Shown piece by piece: positions 44,601 to 56,536 of a stretch of 64,000 nucleotides of DNA. Below the pieces are notes generated by a model. That model was given only the letters and a program-made list of their open reading frames with translations. It ran no database searches and was not told the origin of the DNA. The number at the start of each line of letters is the position of its first letter. The stretch's first letter is position 1. The position numbers and the translations under genes are program-made. Source of the DNA: Clarkia xantiana subsp. parviflora (lineage: Eukaryota; Streptophyta; Magnoliopsida; Myrtales; Onagraceae); the NCBI GenBank assembly GCA_036873135.1, contig JAPTYO010000011.1, positions 11,561,747 to 11,625,746 of the forward strand. The letters run 5' to 3'.

Positions 44601-46277
44601 GAGATTCCTTCCTGACGATTTCCCTTCCCATGTCCCGTAGCAAGTCATGCATCACTAATGTGTTATGTCCATAAAATTCCACTAGAAACCTCTCAGACAG
44701 GATACTTAACCCGATTTCTGCAGAATATCCGCACCCCTTTAATATATTGACTGCATGCTCTTTCCCCCAACCAACAAAGAAGCAAGCAATGTGCAGAAAT
44801 ATCTCCTTCTCATTGTCATCCTCAAGGCCATCAAAACTTATCTCAAGTTGCCTCTGTATATCACCATTGGGGCTTCTTTTCAACTTTTCAAGTGCACTTC
44901 TCCATTCCACCACAGTCCGATCCCGCAGGAATGAACCGAGAACTTGAAGAGCTAATGGTAAGCCCTGACAGTAACTCGTGATTTGTTGTGATAACTCAGC
45001 GAATTTCTCACTGTGAGGGTGATTTTTAAAGGCATGCCAGTTGAAAAGTTGAAGAGATTCAATACCATTCAGCTTCTGAAGCATATAGACATGATCAACT
45101 TCGATCTCTTTCAGCAGATCAACATTTCTGGTTGTTATAATAATTCTGCTGCCCGGACCAAACCATGAGCGGTCCCTTGCTAGTGACTTCAGTTGGTCTG
45201 CATGGTTCACATCATCGAGCATAATAAGAACACGCCTACTACGTATCCTCTGTCTGATCATCGTGACTCCCATGTTTACATTCCGTAGCTTTATCTTCTC
45301 TACCTTGAGAATATCAGTAAGAAGCTGTTCTTGCATCCGGACTAGGTCCTTTGGACGCTCGGAGTTTTCTCGGACATTTCCAAGAAAGCTCTTGGCTTCA
45401 AAACTGTGAAAAAATTGGTTATAGACCTGCTTAGCCAAGGTTGTTTTCCCAATTCCTCCCATCCCACAAATTCCAACAAAGCAAACCGCATCCGAACCAT
45501 CATTTAGTAACAAGTTCATGTCATTCAATCGAGAATCAAGCCCGACTAGGAACTTAGGTACATTGAGATATGTATGCTTCAACTCGACCCATATCTGCCT
45601 AGCAATCTCTCTAATAATCATTGCCTCCGACCTAATCATCGTCCCAAAGTCCATAAATATTAATCAGAAGTGATTAAAAAATTCAATTTTCCAATTTACA
45701 ATCATTGAAGCTCCAATCCGCCTAGCAATTAGAAATATTGGTGCAGGGAATCGATCAATGATACTTACCCTTTCGCGAGATTTGACAAATCCCAGCCAGA
45801 TAAATTTCCGGTGGCCGTCAGAGCCGCCCTCCATCTCGCAATTGTAGCCTGGCCCTCGTCAGACACCATCTGCTCTTCGTGTCTAGAAAACGCCTCGCCG
45901 AAACTGCCCCTCTGGTTTCTCACATGGGACGGGTCGACATTGTAGAAGACAGGGAGCACGGTGTGGCCTAGGTTTTTCCTGCAGTCGATGATCTCTGATA
46001 GCTCCTGGAGGCACAATTTCGAGTCAGCGTAGTTCCTGGAGAAGACGATGATGGAAAATCGGGAGCTCCGGATGGCTTGTATTATCTCCGATGAGATGTC
46101 GTCGGATCTGCGAAGCCTGTTGTCGTCGATGAAGACGTTGACTCCCTTGTCTCTAAGAGTGAGGTAGAGGTGGCTGGTGAAGGATCGGCGGGTGTCTTCG
46201 CTTCTGAAGCTCAGGAACACGTCGTACCTCCATTGGTGAGAAGCTGAAGCTTCCGATCGACCGACTGAAATCGACAT
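41684..46277 (-). CDS. TIR-NBS-LRR (TNL) intracellular immune receptor, five exons
   Basis: Exons by splice signals: 46277-45769, 45631-44530, about 43857-43588, 43508-42600 and 42262-41684, about 1,120 residues. Exon 1 is the TIR domain (YDVFLSFRSEDTR, catalytic Glu at about 92 in LCLQEL). Exon 2 is the NB-ARC domain: P-loop GMGGIGKTT (226-234), kinase-2 VLIMLDDV, RNBS-B GPGSRIIITT, GLPLAL, RNBS-D CFFVG, MHD at 497-499. Exons 3-4 hold the leucine-rich repeats (ILNLSHS, LLNLQNCKKLRNLPDSI, LEDLYLGENDFRYLPDS). Exon 5 is a C-JID/post-LRR domain (VMPRSEIPSWFDYQ). Such receptors sense pathogen effectors, and their TIR domain cleaves NAD+. All motifs are intact. The one oddity is that the expected acceptor before exon 3 reads GG (43859-43858), not AG. 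The other introns are GT...AG, and I do not assign a specific resistance. Confidence 0.9.
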
Positions 46278-47598
46278 GGAAAATGGGAATGTGAATGGGA
46301 ATGGGAAATGCAGCAGCTTCAGCCTCGGAAGGAAAAGAAATTATCTGCAGTCTGGAACTTGACAAATTCTGATAGAAGAAAGAACGTGTAGATAGTGCTC
46401 TCTACTCCAAGTCAAGTCAGCTGCCATTAACAGACTCTCAAAGCGCCACCTACCCGCCAAAAAAAATTATCAAAGAAAGTCTAAGTCTACAGTTCCTTCT
46501 ATAAAAAGGTTTACAATCCTAAGATTCAATCTGTGAAAATTGTTGTGAATTTTGTCTAGAAAGTATGAAAGAGAAAGTGACTACAGCAAAATGTATTGGT
46601 TCCTTGGTGGGATCTAGAACACTTTCTAGACAAATTTCACTATTTTTTTCACAGTTTGTAGCACCACTCTTGTGAAAAACATACATATAATTTACAACAA
46701 CAAAAAAAAAATCTTAATTTTAAGGGTTAAGAACTTATTTAGTGACAAATTTATCGCGTGTATTTTCCTCTCATTTTATTCATTTTTAACGACCTACTCA
46801 GCCATTTATAACCTCTTACCCTCTACTTTTAAATTGCTCAATTTCCCCCCTAACTTGAACATCCAAAAAATAGGGTTCCCGGCATAGTGATGTGGAGCAA
46901 TTTCCAGTAACAACGGAGTAGGATTTACCGGCGTACGTGACTTCAGTTGACGGTCCCGATAAGGTGACAGGAAAGAAACGTGTAGTAGGGGAGCTCGAAT
47001 TCGACAGTCGGTTTCATCGGAATTGATTTCTCTAATGTAATCAAAATGAAACATAAAACACTCAAAAGTAACAATCTGATCTTGAGATAACAAAAAGCAA
47101 CATTATGAGACAGTAAATTGATTCTTAACTCTAATTTTAATGATTATTATAAGTAGTCACTATTTTTTTGGTCCATGCCTTCTTTTGGCACCTTTTTGGT
47201 ACATGCCTCATTTCAACTAAATTGAACCAGTCCACCACCTGGTACACAAAGTTCATAACTAGGGCAGGCTAGTTACAAATCTGTATTGCGGAGTTGCAAA
47301 ATACTGCTCAACTCAACTATTTGCATTCATCATTTGGTAATAATTTGAACTTGCTCAAATGGTTACATCAGAGTTTCTTGAAATTAAAATCCATAACCGA
47401 TACAAATGGTGATAACCTTCAAGTACTCAATCAAATCACTACCAGCTGATTCGCCCGACCAAAGTGAATAGAGAAATGAGATATTGCTGAATACACTGCT
47501 AAACAATGTGCAGCAACTAGAGAAAAGAACACCAAAATAACAGAGAGATATCACAAGAGGCCGTGGAACTAAAAACTTCAGCTTCACCTGGAATTTGT
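46278..47598. other. Spacer between the TNL promoter and the GPI-protein gene
   Basis: It contains the TNL 5' region on its left and the GPI-protein 3' region on its right. No repeat or further gene is supported. The short ORFs at 46672-47093 lack any recognisable domain. Confidence 0.5.
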
Positions 47599-49389
47599 TC
47601 ATAACCTGAGAGCAAACCCAATACCCACCAAACCTGAGATGATGAATGTCCAGAACTGGTGTGTCTGAGACCGAACAGAGCCGTTGCACACGTCATTGGC
47701 ACCACTGAAGCACCCGGGTCTCGTTATCTTAACCGCACCTTCCGCAGCCACAAAGCTGCTGTTTGTTGTTCCATTGCTGAACAGAATGCACCAAAAATAG
47801 GGAGATCCGCCATCAGATCCAGATACAGCTGCACCCAGTTGAGTGTGGTTCTTATCGGATATGATATCTATGCTCTTCTCATTCTCAGTTAGAATATCTG
47901 AGAATGCGACTGAGGGTTTCACATATTTGGTTTGGCACCCGAGAAGGCGGCCTGTGATTGGGGAGAGAGAGGAGATTTCCACTCCGCAGCTAGGGGCAAA
48001 AGACTCAGCAAATTCAGAATCAGCAGGTTTCTTTGCATCTTTGCCACCCACAGCACTGCAGTCACCTTGGTATGCTTTGATGTATTGAAGAGCAATGCAT
48101 GCTAGGCCCGGATTATCGTAGAGGGTTGATAAATGTTGGGCTGTTCTGTTGCTGTTCACCACCTCAACCAATTGGTCAGCTGGGTTGTCTGTCACTTTCA
48201 CTGCAAATAGTAATCAGGGGAAAATTATTTGTCCGTTCATGCAGAGAATTTCCAAGGAAAAAGAAATGAAATAAGATCGTAAAAACAGTTATCCTTTTTC
48301 GCATATATGTCATTTCAGGACCAATACACATAAACATAGAGCAGGGTACCAACAAGTTCTCAGCATTAACGCTATCTTTCTTTAGTAGGTTTAAGAGTGC
48401 ACATATATAAACAATATGGTCAAGAATGGCAGTAAGAATCATGAGATTTTAAGCAAGCGATCACTTAATTGAGCAAAACTTCTTTCTGTCAAATTTTTTT
48501 TTCTAAATATAGAAATACAATGGAAAACGTGATAAGACTTAGCTCATATGATTTTCAAGGTACACAAACATTTCTAGATTGTACAAGGAGTCACGAGACA
48601 GATGAACATACAAGTCTTAACTGATGGCCATTCAAGGCAAAACTAGATGGTAGGTCACCCTTATAGTAATCAATGGAATACCTAGAAGCAGAATGATTAT
48701 CTGTTTTTATCATGGATTCCACAGATGAAGCTAAAAGGAAGGATAGAATGAAAGAAGACAGGAATTTCTCCCATCGTCGTGCCTAGACAGGAAAGGAATA
48801 AACGTGACAGTCTTGCAGATAAAAGACAGTGTCAATTTCATGCAATAGCGACGAAATCAAGAATGAATTCAATATCTACTCCAAAGAACATGCTCAGGTA
48901 AACTGAAATTTGAAGATTCGCTAACAATACCAGAATAACTCCAAGACTATATACACTCCTTGAGCAGCTAAACGCAATTCACAGCTGCATTCAGCAAAAG
49001 TGTTAATCGAATTCTCAGATCTCAAACAAGTGTCGATACTTCAACAATGACAGACAGCGATTAAACTCCGAACCGATTAATTATAAGGATCAACATCTTA
49101 TCTTGTGGAATTCCGAGCGTAACTCAGCACAGATTTCTGTGATAACCGACACTCGAAATGCAATGACAGTAGCAGTCCAATCACGTTCATCGCAGATCGA
49201 AGAAGCAAAGTTGTAGATCAATCATTTCAAATCTAAGTTTCAAAAGATCTAGAAATCGCAATGCGCCAACACTGATGGCGATTGAAGCAAGAAAGCGGTA
49301 GATAGAGGATGTAACTAACCTTGGACGTTCGCCGCTGAAGCTGAAATGAAAAGCAGAGAGAGTGAAAAGAGACATATCGCATTCTCCAT
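47599..49389 (-). CDS. Predicted GPI-anchored secreted glycoprotein, two exons
   Basis: Exon 1 (49389-49320) encodes a signal peptide (MENAICLFSLSLLFISASA). The intron has GT...TTTGCAG borders, and exon 2 runs 48200-47599. Total length is 223 residues, with the phase matching across the junction. The mature part has several cysteines and N-glycosylation sequons (NRT, NHT, NGT, NSS, NGS). The C-terminus is a hydrophobic tail (FWTFIISGLVGIGFALRL) preceded by small residues, typical of GPI attachment. It resembles uncharacterised plant GPI-anchored proteins of the At3g06035/At5g19230 type, from memory and not from a search. It would act at the outer plasma membrane or cell wall. A hAT-type MITE lies 78 bp upstream of the ATG. 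Confidence 0.8.
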
Positions 49390-49466
49390 TGTTGATCTTC
49401 CGCAGCTACTTGTTTCTTCTCCAGTCCTCTGTGTAGAGACGAGAGAGAGTCTACGTCAGTCTCGGC

Positions 49467-49943
49467 TAGGGATGTCAATGGGGCGGGTCGGGGCGGGTAT
49501 CGCCGGACCCGGACCCGCCCCGCGGGTCAATATGGTCGACCCGGACCCGTCCCATGCACTTTCGGGTCGGGTCGGGTCGACCCGTGTTAGGTATAATTTA
49601 TCATTTTAAATCTTAAATTCTAAATTCTATGTTACCGTATTCAAATTCAACTTAAAATTTAAATCATAAATTATTAAATTAACTCATAATCCAAATATAA
49701 ATCACCCCATTCATTAGAATAATTGTTATTTTGACTATGTGTTATATTACCCGTATAGTTTTATATAATATACATATATTAAATATATATGTACAATGAA
49801 AGGTCGGGTCGGGTCGGGTCGGTGGGTCGGCGTGAACCCAAACCCGAACCCGCCCCGCGGGTCACGGGTCGGCGGATCCTCGGGTCAAAGTCGGGTCGGG
49901 TACCCGCGGGTCGGCGGGTACCCGTGACCCGTTGCCATCCCTA
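49467..49943. mobile_element. Non-autonomous hAT-type MITE (477 bp) with 8-bp target duplication
   Basis: The terminal inverted repeats are TAGGGATGTCAATGGG at the left and the complement of CGTTGCCATCCCTA at the right. The 8-bp flank GTCTCGGC is identical on both sides (49459-49466 and 49944-49951). The ends are GC-rich with repeated GGGTCGGGTCGG, and the centre is AT-rich. No transposase is encoded. The length of the target duplication and the TAGGG(A)TG ends fit the hAT superfamily. Confidence 0.9.
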
Positions 49944-49951
49944 GTCTCGGC

Positions 49952-50197
49952 GTTGTCTTGTTCGTTAAGTTGGTGGCGAATGGCGAAAACAAGTCATCAA
50001 GCAAGTTTAAGTACCGACTAATACTTTTTTTGTTGGCAAAAAATATTAGCACTGACTAATACTCAAGTTGATTTATTTCGGTTCAATCCCTTTACTTTAT
50101 TATATCTTGTAATTATTTCTTAATAATTTGCGTCATCATTTTCTCCAATTATTAGCTTCAGGAGGAAAGATAGTGAATATCCAAAAATTGAAGTAAA
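49952..50197. other. Short spacer
   Basis: No feature recognised between the hAT MITE duplication and the LINE remnant; AT-rich. Confidence 0.4.
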
Positions 50198-51737
50198 TTA
50201 AGAAAGCAAATTAGTAAGGATTTTCGGGGCAAACCAAGTCCTGGATGATAAATCTCTACTAGCTTTCTTTCCTATATTATTATGTGTCATCAGCATATGA
50301 GATCTATTTCTAAAGGAAATACCAACATAAGTACGATTACAAAGTTCTATTATAGCTGAAAACACATAAAAAAAAAAAGGACATAAGAAAGGTTGATGAA
50401 GATACTTGAGCAAAAGTTGTGAATCTGTCCAAATCATTGAAGAGGGAGATGATGGATTAAGCAGCTGTAGCTCTGCTCGAACCGCCAAAGCCTCCGCCGG
50501 AAGTAGTTCACGTACTTCTATGGTTTGGATAGAAACACAAGAAAGACCTCCATGATCATTAAGTAACACAACAGTCCCAAATATTCTTCATTCCCTACTA
50601 TTTATAGCACCATCTGATATGATATAGCAAAGTGATGGTGCTCAGTAACAGTTTCCCTTAATGACCTGTAAATGTTGGGGATCTCCCAACCCCCTCTTCT
50701 TGGTCCCTCAGATCTTGGCAGCAATACATATCCCAACATATTATCAGCATAAATTCTATGAAAACGCAACATTACAAACTCGATGGAAGGCTTGGAGATA
50801 TTAAAGATACAAGCATTACGTTGCAGCCATATAGCCCACATTACAAGACATTTTGTACTAACATATGTATCCTAGAATGACCGGCAAGGACACCTAAATT
50901 AGACGACAACCATTGGTGAACTGTCCTAATAGGTAGAAGATCTGATATGACCATCATAGGACTAACAAACCATACTCATCTTGTGAAATGACATCCCCGC
51001 ATGAGATGGTCCTAAGATTCAAAAGATTTCCTGCAAAAACAACAAAAAGGGTCCGCAGTAGAAACCCGTTTGGCTAGATTATATCCAAGAGGAAGGCTGT
51101 TGGCACTTCCCTTCCAGATGAACATCCTTATTTTGGGTAAAAATTTGAGATTCCATATAGTTACCCAGAAATTAGGACTAGCAATCCTAGGGGGAGCAGA
51201 AGAACTTGCAATTATAGGTGATCCAGAGCAGGATTTAATATAATGATAGCCAGATTTTACTGTGTATACTCCATTGGTTGTATGATTCCAGAAAAATTTA
51301 TTAGTGACAGGGAACAAAGGAATTGGATAGCTACTACTAAAGCAAGTGCAACAGGGTGGATCAAAGTCAACAGAAGAGCTACATTCCAAGATCTAGAAGA
51401 ATGATTGAGAACCTCAGCAACAGTCATAGCATAAGGATTGACATTAGGTTCTCCAGGAAAGGAGACTTGAGCAATAAGAAACCCATGAATCCTTCCAAAA
51501 ATCAATAGACGCACAATTCCCTATTCTCCAACGGCTTCCTTCTTTAAGATAACTTCTTAATCCTAGGACATATCGCCAGATCAACGAATGGTTCGAAAAG
51601 GCATAAGTTGTCCAAAATGATTCACCAAAGAGGTATTTTCGGCATATACACTGTGCCCAAATAGATTTAGTATAATGAATAACTCTCTGTCTTTCCTAAA
51701 ATCTGACATAAGGCGATTACTGTTAGCATTTAGACAA
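50198..51737 (-). pseudogene. LINE (non-LTR retrotransposon) 3' end remnant
   Basis: Read leftward on the minus strand. About 51570-51470 carries the 'GSRWRIGN..SIDFWKDSW' motif of plant LINE ORF2 C-termini. 51389-51012 is a zinc-binding reverse-transcriptase domain (zf-RVT) with VKSGYHYI, FLPKIRMFIWKGSANSLP and CCFCRKSFES. 50841-50602 has the IWLQRNACIF block, and 50569-50400 an RNase H-like segment (EALAVRAELQL, IWTDSQLLLKYL). Frames change several times and internal stops are frequent. The RT core with YADD is not present, so the element is 5' truncated, as is usual for LINEs. Confidence 0.8.
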
Positions 51738-52181
51738 TGCGCCGCCGTAACTGGAAGCCTATTAATTAAGGTCATGTACCTAAGAAATTAGGTAACGTCA
51801 AATTAGGGATTTTGGGCTAGGCCTAAAATCTCAATTGACATGGGATGCCTAAATTGGACTTCCCTACCAACATGGCCGGCCGACTTTAGTGAGGGGTAAA
51901 GTGGACTTTTGTCCACTTTACTCATCTTATAAATAGGGAGTCCTAGGAGGTTTTATTAAGGCTAATTCTCTCTTCCTAAGTGGTGAGATTAAAAGAAAAA
52001 CCCTCATCTCTATTCTAGCAATATTCGAACGAACCACACCAAGCAAGGAGGTGTCAAATTGTGTCAAGCAATTTACTCCAGGAGATCCATCCCGCGAAGA
52101 ATCGACTAAGGCTTTGTTGTGAGACATAATCCGCGTAGGGCTTCTCTAACAGGAAACTCTACAGGGAACCGTCAGGCGGAC
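51738..52181 (+). mobile_element. Truncated copia LTR fragment
   Basis: It has family LTR sequence from the GCGCCGCCGTAA block to GTCAGGCGGA, including the AAAGTGGAC palindrome and TATA box (TTATAAATAG, near 51930). The first ~15 bp and the last ~150 bp of a full LTR are missing, and it joins directly to an inverted internal fragment. Confidence 0.75.
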
Positions 52182-52311
52182 CGGCCCAATAATTAAAATA
52201 TGAAAGGTTGGGCCGAAATGTTTACCTGTGGCCCAAGTAGTGTTTAAAGTCCATTAAAATATTTAACTTAGCCACCAAGTAAAATTAATTATATAAAATA
52301 ATTTCCAATAT

Positions 52312-52359
<48 letters not shown>

Positions 52360-53591
52360 TTCTATCTCTAAGATTAAATCAATCAACAATATATATATAA
52401 ATCGGCTAACATATAAAATATATATTACATTTATTGTCAATATCTTAAATAGGGTAACAAATATACTGACAATAAATTTTCTCAATCTTTTTGGTAACTA
52501 AAATCTATCAATAATATCTTTAACCTATTTAAATATTTAGATATATTGATAGTTATATATATTTCTATATATTAATGTGAATCTATCATTATGTTTCCAA
52601 TTATAGATATACTGTTACCTTGATTAAAAATTAAAATATGGTAAACAATATAATTTAAAAATTTCAGCCGAAATTCCTTACTTGGTGACCAAGAAATTAA
52701 AAAATTTACCTTTTAAATTCATTAAAATTACGGCACAAACACCAAATTTTAAGATCAAAATTTAATAAGATCTAAAATCCAATGTTTGGTTTTGATAAAT
52801 ATCACATTTTCCTTGAAGATCAAGAACATCAAATTAACTAAGAACATCATGAAAAATTTCGATTTCAACAACAACCCCAAAAAATCAAAAAATTTAAAAT
52901 TTTCTTTTAAAATTTTCGGTTTCAATTTTAAATTTCAAGAACATCAGTTTATCAAAATCATGAACTCCTAACACATGCTCTGATACCACTGTTAGATTAC
53001 GGGGAGTAATCACTACGGATACCAAATCATGGTACATACTAGTAATCGAAATTACGCAGCGGAAGATTCGCACATACCTCAAACGATGTCCGTAGTCCAA
53101 AATCTTTCCTACAGGGAGTTCACGATCCTCCGGTCGGCACCCGTAGAGGTTCTGGTTAAGGAAGCCCTACGTGGTATGTTCTCCACAGCAAAGCCTCTGA
53201 TCGATTCTTGGCAGGGTACAGATCTCTGGAGTGTTTGCTAGAAAGCAAATTGGCACACCCTTTGGTAGGGAGTGGTTCGGCCGAAACTCTTGTGTGGGGT
53301 GAGGGTTTTTTTTCCTCTAAAACACTCTAATGAGGAAATAGTGATTAACCCTAAAAATCCCCTAACACCATATATATATATATAGGAGGAGTAAAGTGGA
53401 CAAAAGTCCACTTTACCGTCAATATAAGTATCGGCCGGCCACATGTATAGGGAGGCCCAATTTTGGGTCTCTCATATCAATTGGGATTTAGGTCTGGCCC
53501 AATTCCCTAATTTGAAATTTACCCAATTAATTTAGGTAACATATAAATATAATGGGCTTCCATTTACGACGTCCATCACCATATGCTTACA
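52182..53591 (-). mobile_element. Inverted copia fragment with complete 5' LTR
   Basis: On the minus strand it has an LTR (53591-52990, 602 bp, TGTAAGCATATGG to CTAACA), the primer site (CTGATACCAC on +, near 52980-52989), and about 800 bp of leader with an AT microsatellite (52318-52356). The leader is cut at 52182 where the opposite-sense LTR fragment starts. Confidence 0.8.
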
Positions 53592-54900
53592 TTTAGGTCC
53601 TGGAACCGAACCATAACAGAACCGGTTCGAACCGGTTTTGTACCCTTTTTTTTTAAAACTAAAATTCAAAATACACACCCGAGTTGATAATCCTTAAGCA
53701 ATCCACCAATTTGCAAAATATAAACTATAAATACAATTGATCGCTTCAGACTAGAGAATATCAAAGTCTAAATTTCAAACAATCTAATAATATATAAAAG
53801 TCGAGATATTTAACACATAAATCTCGAGACTTTAAAAGTGCAACAAAACTTCAGTTGAAAAAAATACAAACTGTTTGTATATTAAGCGAGTTAATCTATC
53901 ATCTCAGTTAAAAAATAGAACTATTTCTGAGTTAAGTTTCGAGCTCAAAACTATTCTGGGCTAACATAAAATGTAATAACTATATATATAAGTAAAGAAA
54001 CCTGCTCTATCACCTATATATCCAATATGAACCAAACTCATATAGTGAAGGATCTACCATATGGGTGTAAATGAGTCAAGCTACTTGTGAGCTGCTCGAG
54101 ATCGGCTCAGACGATATTCAAATTCAACTCGCTAAATTTCGAGTCGAGTCGAGATTTTTCTGATACCGAGTCGAGTTCACTGGTACTCAACTCGAGAGGC
54201 TCGCGAGCCTAATCGAGCTTTTTTGTTTTGTCTATTCGAGTTTGAGTTTTTCGAGTTTTACGTAATAATATTATATATATGGATATATTGAGTCCAACAA
54301 GAGTTCGAGGCAAAAGCCTAATCGAGTCGAGTTCGAACTCGAGTTAAGGTGCACCATTTATAATTTAATTGAATTTTTTAATATTATCGAGTCGTGTCGA
54401 GTCGAACTCGAACACGTCAAGTATGACACCGTGTTGAGCTCGAGCTTGAAAAATTAAAGCTCTGTCGAGTTCGAGTAAACTGAGTCGAGTCGAGCTTGCC
54501 AGATATTTAGCTTGTTTATAGCCATTTATTCTACTGAAAAAAGGATGCCATGGTGTATTACTATCCAACAATTTAGGCTTTGTGTATGATGTTCAATTAA
54601 GATAGAACTATACGTTAAATTAATATATACACACTTAAATGTATTTATCAGTATTGTGTTTTTCTTAAACAAACTATTTCAAATAACATAAATTAATTAA
54701 CAAAATATTTATTAAAATCAAATTTGAGTATTTAAAATATTCGATCAATTTTATGAACAAATTACTTAAGAACAAAGTGTAAATTAGTTTATGAAATGAC
54801 AACACCTAAACTATAAATAAAGGACTTAAATTTTATTTATTCATATTTGATTTGATAATAATAATAGAGAAAAAAGAGAACGACCATTTTATTTTATATA
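53592..54900. other. Intergenic, with a possible GAGTCGAG-rich MITE at about 54062-54530
   Basis: 54062-54530 starts TGGGTGTAAATGAG and ends near TTATAGCCATTTA. It is packed with GAGTCGAG and TTCGAAC words, a layout common in plant hAT-like MITEs. I cannot find a clean target duplication. The rest is AT-rich with no gene. Confidence 0.4.
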
Positions 54901-56194
54901 TTAGCAAGAAGCTCTTTTCTTTCCGCCGAAGAAAACATCCGTGAGGACTGTGGTGGACTCCATTGAAGCCTTGAGTAACTTAACACCCTCTTCGAATCCA
55001 AAATCAACAAGCTTCTCATCAAGTGCATTCAGATACATGACGTTGAACTTGTTTAGTAGAGTAATGCTGGAAATAGTGGACATGGGCTTCACCTCAAGGT
55101 TGTCCATCACCATATACGTCACTACCCCCTTCACGTACCCGCCATCTGATGAACACTGCACCGCCGTTCCACCCACTAGGGTCATAGGGGTGTTCATCAA
55201 ATGCCCAGATTGAGGACAAATTGAAGATGCGTTGTGGGTTACATAAGCCACACAGTTGTAACTACATCTGTAGAGAATCAATATGAAACAAAAAATAGTC
55301 ATGTCAAAATTTCAAATCCCGCCAAAAATACTGAATGCATACAACTTTGTGTTTAAACTTGTACCTAAAGGGATTCAATTTGATTCGATTCAATTCAAGG
55401 GATGTATTGTTAGAGTAGGAATAAAAGTATACTGAAGGTCTTCACTGACAAAACTAATGTACTGATTAATTAAGGCATACATCTTATTTCTATCAAAATC
55501 AATGATTCAAATCCAGCAATGACATTTTAAGAAAATAAATGTTACTTCCTATTAACTAGAGATTGAAGTCTATTATGTTTTGACTCAATTGAGATCGGTC
55601 AAGTGACCCATAATGTTTAGTTAAACTTGATTTAGGTCGGCCGAGGAGGTCAGGTTGCAAACTCAACCTAAATGAGGTCAAAGGCTGATGTTGCCCAGAG
55701 GATGTTGATATATAGTATAAGAGTCTGTACTAAATATCTTCGCCTATAAATTCGAAGTTATAAAATAGTTAGTTAAGACACACAAAAAATATCAATTCGC
55801 AGTGTGTATATATATATATATATACACACAATTACCTGTAATGGGTATGAGTGGAGTTTGCTGCAGATTTAGTTGCAGCAGGAAGAAAAAGAGTCTCAGA
55901 GGATCCGCCTCCATAGCTAGGTGTCTGCGGCTTCAAAAGGACATCTTTGGCATTAGAAGAAGATGACTGCAAGTAGGTGTCGTTTAGGGTTTCGACGCTG
56001 TCGTAGAGTGTCCCCAAGGAACCAACCATGGCGGTCTTGGTCAACAGCCTTATCACAGTCCCCATGGGAAGAGCAAGAAGGTGGAAGATGAAGTCTACCA
56101 CATCCTTTCCTGCTTCAGCGAATAGGACAACCCCCTTCTTCTTGTCCACCAGAAGCTTCAAGCTCAGCTGCTTAGTTTCAGCCGCAGTAGTCAT
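54901..56194 (-). CDS. DUF674 family protein, two exons
   Basis: Exon 1 runs 56194-55836 and exon 2 runs 55267-54901, with GT...CAG borders and matching phase, 241 residues. The N-terminus (LSLKLLVDKKKGVVLFAEAGKDVVDF, then LLALPMGTVIRLLTK and GSLGTLYDSVETLNDTYLQ) is the hallmark of plant DUF674. Exon 2 continues the family pattern (GGYVKGVVTYMVMDNLEVKPMSTISSI, VDFGFEEGVKLLKASMES). Many members have two such halves and about 450-500 residues; this one has a single half but ends with a normal stop. Biochemical function is unknown for the family. The gene has its own TATA box. Confidence 0.88.
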
Positions 56195-56284
56195 ATCTAG
56201 CTCAGATATTATATGTATACGATGCAGTAATATAATATAATATTGCAAGAGAAGAGACGCACAAGTAAGCTTTGCAGCTACTCA

Positions 56285-56292
56285 TATTTATA
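56285..56292 (-). promoter_or_regulatory. TATA box of the DUF674 gene
   Basis: TATAAATA on the minus strand lies about 95 bp upstream of the ATG at 56194, a normal plant distance for a short 5' untranslated region. Confidence 0.65.
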
Positions 56293-56536
56293 GATACACT
56301 CCCTCCGGCTCCGGTATAATACAATAGAATACGAGTAGTCTTAACTCTTAGGGCATTAAATGAAGTTCTATTTCCCAGACAAATTCTTAAGCGTAGCTCT
56401 AGTTAGTGACCCTTCAAGTTTCCGATATTTATTTATGTGTTAATGCAATTGTAAGTATAATTATTAACGACTGTAACTCTCATAATTATGATTATGAAAA
56501 CTAGGTACATGCGCGCAGCACATTGAGATTTATATA

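Noticed and set aside
46806..47093. 95-aa minus-strand ORF between host genes
   Set aside because: No domain, no supporting splice or start context, and AT-rich surroundings.
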